The notes beneath the pieces are model-generated. The model was not told the origin of the DNA. It saw only the letters and a list, made by a program, of their open reading frames with translations, and ran no database searches. Made by a program: the position numbers and the translations under genes. From Breviolum minutum Mf 1.05b.01 (lineage: Eukaryota > Sar > Dinophyceae > Suessiales > Symbiodiniaceae), in contig DF240054.1 of assembly GCA_000507305.1 (NCBI GenBank), positions 1-64,000 on the forward strand: DNA of 64,000 nucleotides. The letters are read 5' to 3'. Of the stretch, positions 63,882 to 64,000 are shown in pieces (the stretch's first letter is position 1; the number at the start of each line of letters is the position of its first letter).

Positions 63882-64000
63882 CTGAAAAACACCTGCCACA
63901 TGTCTTGTTTTTTTCTTGGCAAATCATTCTAAATCCTAAACCGGAATGAAGGGGATGTAGGGGAGATTCCCTTACTTTTTACTATCATTTGAGGCGACAC

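Overview
The window looks like nuclear DNA of a dinoflagellate, most likely a symbiodiniacean-type genome. This is inference from four things: a Ty1/copia-type polyprotein with the architecture I associate with dinoflagellate elements, genes broken into many short exons that nearly all read from the minus strand, AG acceptors followed mostly by GT (sometimes GC/GA) donors, and very dense short palindromic repeats. No rRNA, tRNA, CRISPR array or bacterial-type operon was seen. There is one 208-base assembly gap (40197-40404) and one ambiguous base (60539).

Layout. Positions 1 to about 6226 are the 5' part of an LTR retrotransposon on the minus strand: a probable 5' LTR (5948-6226), a tRNA-Met-like primer site (5930-5946), a gag frame (5831-3072), then a second frame (3168-340) with protease-like, cytosine-methyltransferase-like and integrase parts. 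It is damaged: the frames are shifted at the gag/pro junction, the protease lacks a visible D-T/S-G, and a further one-base shift lies near 436-446. Reverse transcriptase and RNase H would lie outside the window.

From about 6.3 kb to the end, the long reading frames are mostly chance. What can be read are about 70 short candidate exons (30-220 bp), nearly all minus strand, most bounded by plausible AG acceptors and GT donors and lying between repeat copies. The best supported are a BTB/POZ-domain gene (exons between 34055 and 29262, splice phases agree), an ankyrin-type pair (62508-62461 and 59753-59687), and several exons with strong splice sites (for example 62132-62049, 61418-61302, 46758-46662, 52779-52694). 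Two candidate first exons (23102 and 28942) suggest that several genes lie in tandem in the same direction, as expected in dinoflagellates. Exon calls were made by eye; expect perhaps a third or more to be wrong in frame, boundary or existence.

The spacers are filled with at least eleven families (here called A to K) of 80-160 bp palindromic, MITE-like elements, about 75 recognisable copies. Copies and exons tile the region almost without overlap. One family B copy is split by an 801-bp insertion (51483-52283) flanked by a perfect 18-bp target duplication, the clearest undescribed mobile unit in the window.
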